Shown: positions 1-8,789 of the stretch, one piece after another | Layout: each line of letters opens with the position of its first letter | How positions within the stretch are numbered: the stretch's first letter is position 1 | Assembly: GCA_964370195.1 (NCBI GenBank) | Contig: CAYJIH010000005.1 | Span: 1-64,000 of the forward strand | Direction: 5' to 3' | Source: JAAYCI01 sp964370195 | GTDB lineage: Bacteria; Bacillota; Clostridia; Oscillospirales; Ruminococcaceae | DNA length: 64,000 bases | Position numbers and translations under genes: made by a program | Notes under the pieces: generated by a model | Databases searched by the model: none | Told to the model about the DNA's origin: nothing | Seen by the model: the letters and a program-made list of their open reading frames with translations, nothing else

Positions 1-121
1 TGTCTATTTTTTTCGCTTTTCGAAAGTGCGCAATTTATTGTACCTTATCTAATTTGGCAGTACCATAAATTCATCCATTCACTTTGTCATTACAAAATCA
101 TCAATTTACACTATGTATAAG

Positions 122-152
122 AAAAACGCCCTCTGCAAGGAAGGCGTTTTTT
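122..152 (-). terminator. Intrinsic terminator downstream of tyrS
   Basis: The arms AAAAACGCC (122-130) and GGCGTTTTT pair, with further partial pairing around a GCAA loop. Read on the minus strand the hairpin is followed by a run of T. It lies about 95 bases after the tyrS stop and would end the long recN-tyrS transcript. The structure also has a T run on the plus strand, so it could work in both directions. The rest of 1-248 is AT-rich and shows no gene. Confidence 0.65.
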
Positions 153-248
153 ATCGAGCCATAATAACAATAAAAAAATCATTTTAATTCAAATCAATGT
201 TATCCATGCTAGATATCCATCTATAAACAAACTGTATTTAATAACATT

Positions 249-1478
249 TTATGCGAGTGTAGCACGGTGGTACACCTTTTTCCCTTTTCGAATCACAACA
301 CCGGATTGTAGCTGCGATTGTGTAATATTGGTTGCAACACTCTCTATTTTCACATCGTCCAATACAATACCGCCTTGCTCAACCAAACGTCGCGCCTCCT
401 TTTTAGAGGGGGCCAAGCCGCACGTAACCATTAAATCTAAAAGCCCAATTTGACCTTCGGCCAGCAACACTTGCTCAATGGCAGTAGAAGGCATGTCCTC
501 GGCAACACCGGCACCGGAAAACAGCTTCCTGGCGGTTTCTAATGCTTTGTTGGCTTCCTCTTCACTATGTACTACACAGGTAAGCTCATATGCTAACTTT
601 TCTTTTGCAGCATTGATAGAAGCTCCATCGTTTTCTTGCACTTGTTCAATTTCATCCAGCGAAATGTTTGTTAAAAGACGCATGCAATTTTTAACATCAC
701 CATCATCAATGTTGCGCCAGTACTGAAAAAATTCGTATGGAGGTGTTTTATTCGGATCAAGCCACACAGTACCTTTTTCCGTTTTCCCCATTTTTTTTCC
801 TTCGCGCGTTGTAAGCAAAGTAAACGTGAGGCCATAAGCTTCCGCACCTTCTTTTCGGCGAATTAAATCTACACCACTAAGAATATTGCCCCATTGGTCG
901 TTGCCACCAAACTGCATTTTGCACCCAAGCGTTCGGTATAAATGCAAAAAATCGAAACTTTGTAACAACATGTAGTTGAATTCCATAAATGTCAAGCCAC
1001 GTTCCATACGTGCCTTAAATGCCTCTGTTGCCAACATTTTGTTCACAGAAAAATGTACGCCCACATCCCGTAAAAATTCCATATAATTTAAAGGCAAAAG
1101 CCAATCGGCATTATTTACCATCTGTGCTTTTCCCTCGCCAAACTCAACAAATTTTTCCATTTGTCGCTGGAAACAACGCGCATTATGGTCAATTTCTTCA
1201 CGCGTCAACATTTTGCGCATATCACTTTTCCCGGTGGGATCCCCCACCATTGTGGTGGCACCACCCAGTAATGCAACCGGGTTATGGCCAGCATTTTGTA
1301 AATGACGCATCACCACCAACTGTAAAAAGTGCCCTACATGCAAGCTATCCGCCGTGGCATCAAACCCTATGTAAAATGTTATCTTTTCGTTTGATAAAAT
1401 ATCTCGAATTGCTTCGGCATTGGTTGCTTGTGCAACAAGGCCTCTTTCTTCTAACGTTGTAAAAATACTGTTTGCCAT
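249..1478 (-). CDS. tyrS: Tyrosyl-tRNA synthetase
   Basis: Cytoplasmic class I aminoacyl-tRNA synthetase that charges tRNA-Tyr with tyrosine using ATP. The 409 residues match the usual bacterial TyrS length. The HIGH-type motif is HVGH at 47-50 in the Rossmann catalytic domain, and the KMSKS-type loop is KMGKT at 229-233, as in the shorter TyrS type. The C-terminus (about 345-409) is an S4-like RNA-binding domain with 'PSKKEARRLVEQGGI'. The ATG start has GGGAG upstream. It is the last gene before the terminator at 122-152, 20 bp after recN. There is no room for a T-box leader directly upstream, so regulation is probably that of the recN-containing operon. Confidence 0.97.
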   Translation of the reverse strand: MANSIFTTLEERGLVAQATNAEAIRDILSNEKITFYIGFDATADSLHVGHFLQLVVMRHLQNAGHNPVALLGGATTMVGDPTGKSDMRKMLTREEIDHNARCFQRQMEKFVEFGEGKAQMVNNADWLLPLNYMEFLRDVGVHFSVNKMLATEAFKARMERGLTFMEFNYMLLQSFDFLHLYRTLGCKMQFGGNDQWGNILSGVDLIRRKEGAEAYGLTFTLLTTREGKKMGKTEKGTVWLDPNKTPPYEFFQYWRNIDDGDVKNCMRLLTNISLDEIEQVQENDGASINAAKEKLAYELTCVVHSEEEANKALETARKLFSGAGVAEDMPSTAIEQVLLAEGQIGLLDLMVTCGLAPSKKEARRLVEQGGIVLDDVKIESVATNITQSQLQSGVVIRKGKKVYHRATLA

Positions 1479-1498
1479 AATGTTTGTTTCTCCCTATG

Positions 1499-3181
1499 TT
1501 AAGTTTTAATTTTTATCGTATGTGCACTCGCAAGCATTTCACCGGCATTTGCTTTGGCGGTCGAAGTCATTTGTTCGCCGGAAATGATACGCGCAAGTTC
1601 GTTTGCACGTGCCTGCTCACTCAATTTTTGAATGTTTGTAAATGTACGTCCTTGCTCCACATTTTTGGATATAAAAAGATGTTCATCTGCATAAGCTGCA
1701 ATTTGAGCAGTGTGTGTTACACAAAGTACCTGGCGCTCGCATGCAGTTTTCCAAAGCACTTGCCCAATTTGCCCTGCTGTTTGACCGGAAATTCCAACAT
1801 CAATCTCATCATAAATAACTGTTGGCATATCATCTCTTTGAGCCAATGCATTTTTAATTGCCAACATTACACGAGATAACTCGCCGCCAGAAGCAATTTT
1901 TGCCAAGGGTTTTGGTTCTTCTCCCAAATTTGCCGAAAACAAAAATTCCATTTCATCTTCACCGTTTGGCCCTAAAGATGTTTTTTCATGCCTCAGCGCC
2001 ATTTTTGCACCGGACATATTGAGGAATTGCAGCGAGTCCTGTATTTCTTTGCTGAACTTCTTAAATGCCTGAAGACGGCTTTTACTTAGCTTATCCGCAA
2101 GATCTTGTGCCATTTTTTGATGCTCACTTAACTGAAAACGAAGCTTTTTCAATTGTTCTTCTGCACCTTCAATGGTGTTAAGTTCCAGCAAAGCATTCTC
2201 TTGATACAACATCACTGCTTCTATAGAAGACCCGTACTTTTGTTTTAAACGATACAGCTGATCTAAGCGGGCCTCCAGTTCATCTAAAGAAACATCATCC
2301 TCTTCATATCGATGTATGCTATGCTGCAATTCACGTTCCAGCTCTTGCGTTGCATAATACAAATCACGCATTGTATCCGCCATTTCTGATAAAGGGGCTG
2401 CAATGCTGGCAGCCGATTCAATTTGGCCAAGCGCTATCCCCAATAACGTAACGGCACCATCTTCGCCGTCATCGCCCCCTTCTAAGGCGCCTTTTGCTGA
2501 ATATAGAGATTCCATCAATGCTTGTGCATTGCGCTGTCTATTTCTTCTATCTAAAAGGGATTCCTCTTCCCCTTTTTGAAGTTGTGCATGCTCTATTTCT
2601 TCTATTTCATAGCGCAACAGTTCAATTTTACGTGTCTTTTCCGCCTCATTAAACTGAAGAGCTTCGCATTCTTTTTTTGTTGTTTGCCATTGACGATAAG
2701 CCACTTGATATTGTTGTAACAACTGCTCGTGCGCTGCATATAAATCCAACAAAGGCAAATGCTTATTTTCGCTTGTAAGACTATGATTATCGTGCTGGCC
2801 ATGAATTTGTATTAACTGTGCGCCAAGTTCTTTTAATACCGCCGCTGTGGCAGGCATCCCATTGATGCGGCATTGGCTTTTGCCTTCCAAAGAAATTTCA
2901 CGCTGTAATATCAAATCTTCCTCAGCAGGATAACCAAGCTCTTCCAGTTTTTGGCAAATGGTGTGCGAAACATTCTGGAAAGATGCCAAAATTCGCGCCT
3001 TATCAGCACCGCTTCGCACTAAGTCTTTGCTTGTACGATTCCCCAAGATTGCATTGATAGAATCAATCATAATAGATTTACCTGCGCCGGTTTCCCCTGT
3101 AAGCACAGTAAATCCAGGCCCAAACGAGATTTGGGCTTTCTCAATGACGGCTAAATTTTCAATAACAATTTCACTTAACAT
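1499..3181 (-). CDS. recN: DNA repair protein RecN
   Basis: SMC-like ATPase that acts early in double-strand break repair. The Walker A motif is GETGAGKS at 29-36. A long central coiled coil spans roughly 150-370. The C-terminal half carries the ABC-type signature region (LAKIASGGELSRVMLA) and a Walker B with D-E-I-D-V-G-I-S, all intact. The length of 560 residues is normal for RecN. ATG start with GGGGAA upstream. It follows argR by 20 bp, the conserved argR-recN pair of Firmicutes. In spore-forming Clostridia spoIVB and spo0A usually follow recN; here tyrS follows instead. Confidence 0.96.
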   Translation of the reverse strand: MLSEIVIENLAVIEKAQISFGPGFTVLTGETGAGKSIMIDSINAILGNRTSKDLVRSGADKARILASFQNVSHTICQKLEELGYPAEEDLILQREISLEGKSQCRINGMPATAAVLKELGAQLIQIHGQHDNHSLTSENKHLPLLDLYAAHEQLLQQYQVAYRQWQTTKKECEALQFNEAEKTRKIELLRYEIEEIEHAQLQKGEEESLLDRRNRQRNAQALMESLYSAKGALEGGDDGEDGAVTLLGIALGQIESAASIAAPLSEMADTMRDLYYATQELERELQHSIHRYEEDDVSLDELEARLDQLYRLKQKYGSSIEAVMLYQENALLELNTIEGAEEQLKKLRFQLSEHQKMAQDLADKLSKSRLQAFKKFSKEIQDSLQFLNMSGAKMALRHEKTSLGPNGEDEMEFLFSANLGEEPKPLAKIASGGELSRVMLAIKNALAQRDDMPTVIYDEIDVGISGQTAGQIGQVLWKTACERQVLCVTHTAQIAAYADEHLFISKNVEQGRTFTNIQKLSEQARANELARIISGEQMTSTAKANAGEMLASAHTIKIKT

Positions 3182-3201
3182 GAAACTTCCCCAACCTTTG
3201 C

Positions 3202-3696
3202 TTATCCATTATGAGAATGCGCTTGAATATAATGCTGTAGCCGCGCACAAAGTACCGCCGCTTCTTCTTCATTCCGCATTAGTATCATAAACGTATTGTC
3301 GCCAGCCAATGTCCCCACAACGCCATCCCACTGTGCAGCATCACATTCTCTATCAAAAAGTTCGCATGCAGCGTTTGCCATGCCGGCCAAGCATTTTACC
3401 AAAAGAATATGCCCTGCCATATCTACAGAAAGAACAGTTTCAACAAAGAACATCTCAAATTTTCTTTTCGAATTGTTATTTTTCGGTAAAACATATTGAA
3501 TAATGCCCTCTGCATTCACAGACTTCCCAATTTGTAATTCTCGGATATCTCGCGAAACAGTGGCCTGTGTTCCGGCAAAACCGGCCGAATGAAGCCGCTC
3601 AATCAATTCCATTTGTGTTTGAATTGCCTCATTTTGCACAAGTTCTATGATCATTTTTTGCCTAGCATCTTTTTGGTTGTCTCGTTCCTTTGTCAT
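3202..3696 (-). CDS. argR: Arginine repressor ArgR/AhrC
   Basis: Arginine-sensing transcription factor of the ArgR family. The N-terminal winged helix contains the recognition stretch TQATVSRDIRELQ (about 43-55). The C-terminal oligomerisation and arginine-binding domain has GTLAGDNTFMILMR near 128-141, matching the family GT-AGD-T pattern. The 164 residues are slightly longer than usual because of a charged N-terminal extension; Met15 is an alternative start. The first ATG is preferred because AGGTGA, which includes the nadK stop, sits at good distance. No arginine genes lie in the window, so its position reflects conserved synteny rather than local targets. Confidence 0.95.
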   Translation of the reverse strand: MTKERDNQKDARQKMIIELVQNEAIQTQMELIERLHSAGFAGTQATVSRDIRELQIGKSVNAEGIIQYVLPKNNNSKRKFEMFFVETVLSVDMAGHILLVKCLAGMANAACELFDRECDAAQWDGVVGTLAGDNTFMILMRNEEEAAVLCARLQHYIQAHSHNG

Positions 3697-3700
3697 TTTT

Positions 3701-4540
3701 TCACCTGCTTCTCAACTTGCTATCAATGGCCTGCAATTGGTTTGCTTCCTGAAATTGCACTAAGGTCATGGTCTTATCCGATTGGTATATCAGCGCTTGT
3801 GCACTTTTTGGTAGCGTAATGCTTGTACTTCCGTCACACGTCAAAAGAACTTCTTGGTTGTACATACAATTCGATACTACGTGCAATACACGGTCTCCAG
3901 AAAAAACCATCGAAGGCATTTTAACAATGTGTGCACAAATTTGCGTCACAATAATCCCATCTAATTTGGCATCAACAATGGGGCCACCGGCACTCATAGA
4001 ATACGCTGTTGAACCGGTAGGCGTTGCAAACACGACACCATCTCCATGAAAGCTACTCACCTTCAATGTATCGCAAAAAATATCAACACTCATTGTGCGT
4101 TCCGGCATAGACTTAAAGAATGTAATATCATTTAATGCAACACCCCTTTTACCTGTCTCTGCAATTTCATACGCCAAAACACTTCTTTTTTCAAGAATAT
4201 AGTGTCCGTTCACCAAATCTTTCAACTTATGAATTTCATTCTTCTCTAACGCAGTTAAATATCCAAGACGCCCAAAATTTACACCCAAAACAGGTTTATC
4301 ATAATGAATGGCATTAGAAGCTGCGCGCAGAATGGTGCCATCACCACCTAAGGTGATTACCAAATCACACAGGCTCCATGCTTTTGATTCTGGGTAAAAT
4401 TGAACCGGTTTAAGCTCAGTATTTTGGTACTGTTCAAGCATAATGATTTCAGCACCAGATTCTGATAACACCGCAACAACTTGTTTGAGGTTAATAAGAG
4501 AATTTTCAGAAGTTGGATTTGGAATTAGAAACAGTTTCAT
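3701..4540 (-). CDS. nadK: NAD kinase
   Basis: Phosphorylates NAD+ to NADP+ in the cytoplasm. The diagnostic GGDGT motif is at 65-69, followed by the substrate-binding motifs NDITFFK and TPTGSTAYSMSAGGPI in the C-terminal beta-rich domain. The 279 residues are typical of bacterial NadK. Its ATG overlaps the tlyA stop by 4 bp (ATGA), so translation is probably coupled. The order dxs-tlyA-nadK-argR-recN is a conserved clostridial cluster. Confidence 0.96.
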   Translation of the reverse strand: MKLFLIPNPTSENSLINLKQVVAVLSESGAEIIMLEQYQNTELKPVQFYPESKAWSLCDLVITLGGDGTILRAASNAIHYDKPVLGVNFGRLGYLTALEKNEIHKLKDLVNGHYILEKRSVLAYEIAETGKRGVALNDITFFKSMPERTMSVDIFCDTLKVSSFHGDGVVFATPTGSTAYSMSAGGPIVDAKLDGIIVTQICAHIVKMPSMVFSGDRVLHVVSNCMYNQEVLLTCDGSTSITLPKSAQALIYQSDKTMTLVQFQEANQLQAIDSKLRSR

Positions 4541-5343
4541 TCGCAGGCTCCCTGTAAATGTTCTTGTGCACTTTGTATCACAATATTGGCTTGTTCGGCC
4601 GTTAAAGCTGTGGCCGTTTGCGCATGTTGCAAATACAAAAGGAATTCAATATTGCCTTCCGGCCCTTTAATTGGTGAAAAATCGGCCCCAATGGAAGCAA
4701 AACCATTTTCTCGCGCATATTCAGACGCCTGCATCAATACATCTAAATGTACCGATGGATCGCGTACAACGCCTTTTTTACCAACCTTATCTCGGCCTGC
4801 TTCAAACTGTGGTTTCACCAAACAAACACCCTCTGCGCATGGTTTCACAATAGAAGACAAAACAGGAAATACGTGTTTTACAGAAATAAAAGAAACATCA
4901 ATACTAAAAAAATCAAGGGTGTCCTGTATACTATCTGGATTTAAATGACGAATATTACAGCGTTCCATCACAACAACGTGCTCATCGTTTCGTAATTTCC
5001 ATGCAAGCTGACCATATCCTACATCCACTGCATACACTTTTTGGGCCCCATTTTGCAGCATACAATCTGTAAAACCGCCAGTAGATGCACCAACATCCAT
5101 ACATATTTTTTGTGTAAGAGAAATCGGAAAAACATCCAACGCTTTTTCCAGTTTCAAGCCACCACGGCTTACGTAACGCAGCCCCTCTCCACGCACTTCT
5201 ACACGTGCATCTTTTGGCACTTGCTGCCCCGGTTTTTCCGCTTTCGCATCGTTCATATAAACAATCCCAGCCATTACCAACGCTTTGGCTCGCTCACGGC
5301 TGTCTGCTAATTTTTGCTCATATAAAAACTGGTCTAACCTCAT
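4537..5343 (-). CDS. tlyA: TlyA-family rRNA 2'-O-methyltransferase
   Basis: SAM-dependent RNA methyltransferase with an N-terminal S4 RNA-binding domain (1-60, starting MRLDQFLYEQ) and an FtsJ-like catalytic domain. Landmarks are YVSRGGLKLEKAL at 57-69 and the SAM-binding stretch CMDVGASTGGFTDC at 81-94. Characterised TlyA proteins methylate 16S and/or 23S rRNA; the target here is inferred from the family. The 268 residues are normal. The ATG overlaps the dxs stop by 4 bp and its own stop overlaps nadK by 4 bp. Confidence 0.94.
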   Translation of the reverse strand: MRLDQFLYEQKLADSRERAKALVMAGIVYMNDAKAEKPGQQVPKDARVEVRGEGLRYVSRGGLKLEKALDVFPISLTQKICMDVGASTGGFTDCMLQNGAQKVYAVDVGYGQLAWKLRNDEHVVVMERCNIRHLNPDSIQDTLDFFSIDVSFISVKHVFPVLSSIVKPCAEGVCLVKPQFEAGRDKVGKKGVVRDPSVHLDVLMQASEYARENGFASIGADFSPIKGPEGNIEFLLYLQHAQTATALTAEQANIVIQSAQEHLQGACE

Positions 5344-7211
5344 TCTTTTTCACCACATTCCAATACAAGTTTTTGTATTGCATCAGCATCTAACCCCCAC
5401 ATCTTGCGAAGCTCATCTACCGTGGCATGGCTGATACCGGTTTCAGGCAGTGCACAATGATGGAATACGCCACAGAACCCATTTTGATGCAGCTCCGAGA
5501 GCAAATGCTCGCCAAGACCGCCGCGCCGAATTCCTTCTTCCATAAAAATAAGCACATCATACTGTTTCAAACGTTCTATCAAAGTACTTTGTAATGGGCT
5601 CAGCACCATCATTTGATATACATCCACCATCACATTTTGACATGCAAGTTGCTGTTCAGCTTTTAAAAGCTCTTCCATTTCTGCGCCGTATGAAATCAGG
5701 GCAATTTTAGAAGAATCATGACATTTTAAGCAATCAAACTCTTTTTTAGTACATTTTTTTTGTGAAAGCAGCGCCGTTTCTCCCCCTCGTGGATATCGAA
5801 TCGCACACGGTCCATCCACATGCAACACAAGATGTTCCAGCCAATATTGAAGCTCCTCATAATTGGAAGGAGAAACCAAAAATAAATTCTGTTGCTGTGT
5901 CAAATATGCCACATCATAAATCCCTTGATGTGTTTCCCCATCTCCCGGAACAAGGCCTGCACGGTCTATGGCAAAAACCACTTTGGCATGCGCCAACATC
6001 ACATCATGAATTAATTGATCATAAGAACGTTGTAAAAATGTTGAATAAATAGCAACAACCGGTATCATTCCCATTCTTGCCATACCTGCAGCAAAACTAA
6101 CCGCATGGCTTTCAGCCATGCCCACATCAAAAAAACGTTCCGGATACATTTTTTTCAAATACTGTAAACCTGTACCGTATTTCATGGCGGCTGTAATGCC
6201 ACATACATTCGGTTCTTTAGCGGCCAGTTTTGCTAATTCTTTGCCAAATATTGTTGAAAAAGAGTCTTTTGGTGAAATATCCGGGTCGAAAGCAGTGCGT
6301 GCATTAAACGCCGAAACACCATGAAATGCACCAGGATTTTTTTCAGCCGGAATATACCCCTTTCCTTTCAGCGTTTCAATATGGATAAGCAAAGGCCTAT
6401 GTATTTCTTTTGCACTTTCAAACAAGCTACACAATGACAAAACATCATGACCATCCTCTGGGCCACGATATTCAAAACCAATCTCCTCAAACATATTGTT
6501 ACGATAAACCGCTTTTTTTACAAAACCTTTAACAGAATGAATTCCATGATGCATGCCGCCACCAATAACCGGTGTGCTATCCAAAACATTTTTCACATCA
6601 TGTTTTGCCCTATGATAGGAATACGATTTTCGCAAACGTTTAAAATAAGAAGCAAACGAGCCAACATTTTTTGAAATTGACATGGTATTGTCATTTAGCA
6701 CAACAATCAAATTGCTTAATTCACCAATATTATTCATGCCCTCGTATGCAAGGCCACCTGTGAATGAACCATCTCCAATGACGGCCACCACCATACCGGG
6801 CTCTTTTTTTAGCATTTTGGCGCGAGCAATGCCAATGGCTGCTGAAATAGAATTACTGGCATGGCCGGCACGCAACACATCATGCTCGCTTTCCTTCGGG
6901 TTTGGAAAACCGGATAGGCCATCTTTTTGCCGAAGAGAGTCGAAACGGTTTTGACGCCCCGTTAATATCTTATGTGTGTAGCACTGATGTCCCACATCCC
7001 AAACAATCACATCTTGAGGTGTGCAAAATACCCTATGTAAAGCAATTGTAAGTTCAACAACGCCAAGATTAGACGATAAATGACCGCCTGTTTTTGACAC
7101 ATTTTCAATAAGAAATTCTCTAACTTCTTGCGATAACTGCAATATTCTATCGTCAGATAGATTCTTCACATCTCTTGGACACTGAATGGTTTGCAACAAA
7201 GTTTTACTCAT
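5340..7211 (-). CDS. dxs: 1-deoxy-D-xylulose-5-phosphate synthase
   Basis: Thiamine-diphosphate enzyme that condenses pyruvate and glyceraldehyde 3-phosphate, the first step of the MEP isoprenoid pathway. The cofactor motif is GDGSFTGGLAYEGMNN...LNDN, and the transketolase-like middle and C-terminal domains carry DRAGLVPGDGETHQG. I place the start at the ATG at 7211 because TTGAGG lies 6 bases upstream; an in-frame TTG four codons earlier is part of that ribosome site. This gives 623 residues. It is near ispA, so early and later isoprenoid steps sit in one transcription unit. Confidence 0.97.
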   Translation of the reverse strand: MSKTLLQTIQCPRDVKNLSDDRILQLSQEVREFLIENVSKTGGHLSSNLGVVELTIALHRVFCTPQDVIVWDVGHQCYTHKILTGRQNRFDSLRQKDGLSGFPNPKESEHDVLRAGHASNSISAAIGIARAKMLKKEPGMVVAVIGDGSFTGGLAYEGMNNIGELSNLIVVLNDNTMSISKNVGSFASYFKRLRKSYSYHRAKHDVKNVLDSTPVIGGGMHHGIHSVKGFVKKAVYRNNMFEEIGFEYRGPEDGHDVLSLCSLFESAKEIHRPLLIHIETLKGKGYIPAEKNPGAFHGVSAFNARTAFDPDISPKDSFSTIFGKELAKLAAKEPNVCGITAAMKYGTGLQYLKKMYPERFFDVGMAESHAVSFAAGMARMGMIPVVAIYSTFLQRSYDQLIHDVMLAHAKVVFAIDRAGLVPGDGETHQGIYDVAYLTQQQNLFLVSPSNYEELQYWLEHLVLHVDGPCAIRYPRGGETALLSQKKCTKKEFDCLKCHDSSKIALISYGAEMEELLKAEQQLACQNVMVDVYQMMVLSPLQSTLIERLKQYDVLIFMEEGIRRGGLGEHLLSELHQNGFCGVFHHCALPETGISHATVDELRKMWGLDADAIQKLVLECGEKE

Positions 7212-7219
7212 AGTATACC

Positions 7220-7675
7220 TCAAAAAACAGGAATTAGTATGGCAATCAATATCCCTAATAGGGCCCCGCTTACCACTTGCAGTGGTGTATGCCCCACCAT
7301 TTCTTTTAAGGGACGATTTTCTTTACTGCCAAAAAAACCCTCTTCACGCAAATCATCCATAATGCGATTGATAATTCGTGCCTGTTTTCCTGTTTCCAGC
7401 CGAACGCCCATGGCATCGTACATTACAATCAAAGCCAACATAAATGTGATGGCAAAAACAGGGTCATCAAGGCCTAATTTTCTTGCTGAACCAACAAAAA
7501 GCGAGCAAACCAATGCAGAATGTGCGCTTGGCATCCCACCGGCACCAACCAGCCGCTCTGCATTGAGCTTCCCGTGGATGATAAAATCGATGATCGTTTT
7601 ACATATTTGAGCTACGATCCAAGATACGATGGGTAGCATGAGAAGATAATTATTGAAAAAAAGTGCACGAATCAC
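7220..7675 (-). CDS. Divergent PAP2-family membrane protein (YuiD-like)
   Basis: Small integral membrane protein of 151 residues with hydrophobic segments at about 8-33, 60-95 and 130-150. It carries the family signatures GGMPSAHSALV, YDAMGVR-x-GKQA and KEMVGHTPLQV, which mark the divergent PAP2 / DUF212 family. The histidines resemble acid phosphatase motifs, and an isoprenoid or phosphatidyl phosphatase role is plausible given the neighbours ispA and dxs; the substrate is not known from sequence. GTG start with AAAGGGG upstream. Its stop lies 8 bp before the dxs ATG. Confidence 0.85.
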   Translation of the reverse strand: MIRALFFNNYLLMLPIVSWIVAQICKTIIDFIIHGKLNAERLVGAGGMPSAHSALVCSLFVGSARKLGLDDPVFAITFMLALIVMYDAMGVRLETGKQARIINRIMDDLREEGFFGSKENRPLKEMVGHTPLQVVSGALLGILIAILIPVF

Positions 7676-7696
7676 ATCCTCAACCCCTTTTCCTTA

Positions 7697-8578
7697 TTAA
7701 CTAAGCCGTTTTGTCATATTTTTTGCAAATTGAACTAAAAATGTTGCATTATCTGCAAAAACAGATTGCAAGCATTGAATCGCAGCCATTGTATCTTCCT
7801 CTGCTTTTTGGCGAGACATTTCAATACCAAGCAAACTAACAAATGTTGTTTTTCCGTTTTCGTAGTCGCTGCCAACTGGCTTGCCCAACACATCTGTGCT
7901 GGAGGTGTGATCCAAAATATCATCTACTATCTGAAATACAAGGCCGATTTTTTCAGCATACTCAACAAGGGCTTCTTGTTGAGAGCCGCTGGCTTTCCCT
8001 GTGCACAACCCCAGCTGAACCGCCGCCGTGATAAGCGCCCCCGTTTTGTGCCGATGAATACGATACAGTTGGGTTGTATCTGCAGGTATTGATTCATACT
8101 TCAAATCTAGTTCTTGGCCAAAAATCATGCCGCGTGCACCTGCTGCTGCCGATAAACATTGCACGGCATGCAATCGGCTTTCCGGTGAAGCTTTTGCTGT
8201 TGCAATCGCTTCAAATGCTTGAATGGAAAGAAGATCCCCAGCGAGCAGTGCAGAAGCTTCGCCATATTGAATATGTGTTGCCGGTTTTCCCCTACGTAAG
8301 TCATCGTCATCCATACACGGTAAATCATCGTGTATTAAGGAAAACGCATGCACCATCTCAATCGCTGCAGCGTAAGAATCTGCCGCTGCACAATCTCCTT
8401 TCAGTAGATCACAAACAGCTAAAACAAGCACGCCCCGCACACGCTTTCCACCATTTAACAAGCTATATTTTGCAGCATCACTAATGGCAGAATCGCTTTG
8501 CAAAAGTGTATCTACTGTTTGTTGCAAACTCTGCTCACATCTTTGTCTATACTGCTCCAATTGCTGTTTATACTCCAT
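7697..8578 (-). CDS. ispA: Short-chain polyprenyl (farnesyl/geranylgeranyl) diphosphate synthase
   Basis: Trans-prenyltransferase that extends dimethylallyl diphosphate with isopentenyl diphosphate. The first aspartate-rich motif is HDDLPCMDDDDLRRGKP, with the four-residue spacing seen in bacterial FPP/GGPP synthases, and the second is FQIVDDILDHTSS. The ATG at 8578 follows a near-perfect GGAGG and gives 293 residues; a longer reading frame has no ribosome site. It overlaps xseB by 11 bp. Product chain length cannot be decided here. Confidence 0.94.
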   Translation of the reverse strand: MEYKQQLEQYRQRCEQSLQQTVDTLLQSDSAISDAAKYSLLNGGKRVRGVLVLAVCDLLKGDCAAADSYAAAIEMVHAFSLIHDDLPCMDDDDLRRGKPATHIQYGEASALLAGDLLSIQAFEAIATAKASPESRLHAVQCLSAAAGARGMIFGQELDLKYESIPADTTQLYRIHRHKTGALITAAVQLGLCTGKASGSQQEALVEYAEKIGLVFQIVDDILDHTSSTDVLGKPVGSDYENGKTTFVSLLGIEMSRQKAEEDTMAAIQCLQSVFADNATFLVQFAKNMTKRLS

Positions 8579-8789
8579 CTTGATCCTCCAGCGCGAACAA
8601 GCGCTCATCAATTTCCTTCACTTGCAATTTTGCATCATGAAGACAATGATGACATTTTTCAATTAAAGCTGCTGCTTTTGTGTACTCTTTAATTGAATCT
8701 TCAATTTGTAATTGTTCATTTGATAGTGTATCTAAGGACTGCTGAAGTTCTTCCATCAACGCTTGCATATTTTTTGGTTTTTTACTCAT
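8568..8789 (-). CDS. xseB: Exodeoxyribonuclease VII small subunit
   Basis: Small helical subunit of the single-strand-specific exonuclease VII. The 73 residues form a charged coiled-coil hairpin, with the typical NMQALMEELQQSLDTLS pattern. The ATG at 8789 has AGGAG upstream at 9-base spacing. It overlaps the end of xseA by 8 bp and the start of ispA by 11 bp, the usual arrangement. A longer frame exists but lacks a ribosome site and would extend further into xseA. Confidence 0.92.
   Translation of the reverse strand: MSKKPKNMQALMEELQQSLDTLSNEQLQIEDSIKEYTKAAALIEKCHHCLHDAKLQVKEIDERLFALEDQDGV

Noticed and set aside
1479..1498. T-box leader ahead of tyrS
   Set aside because: Only 20 bp separate recN and tyrS, and no specifier or T-box sequence is visible.
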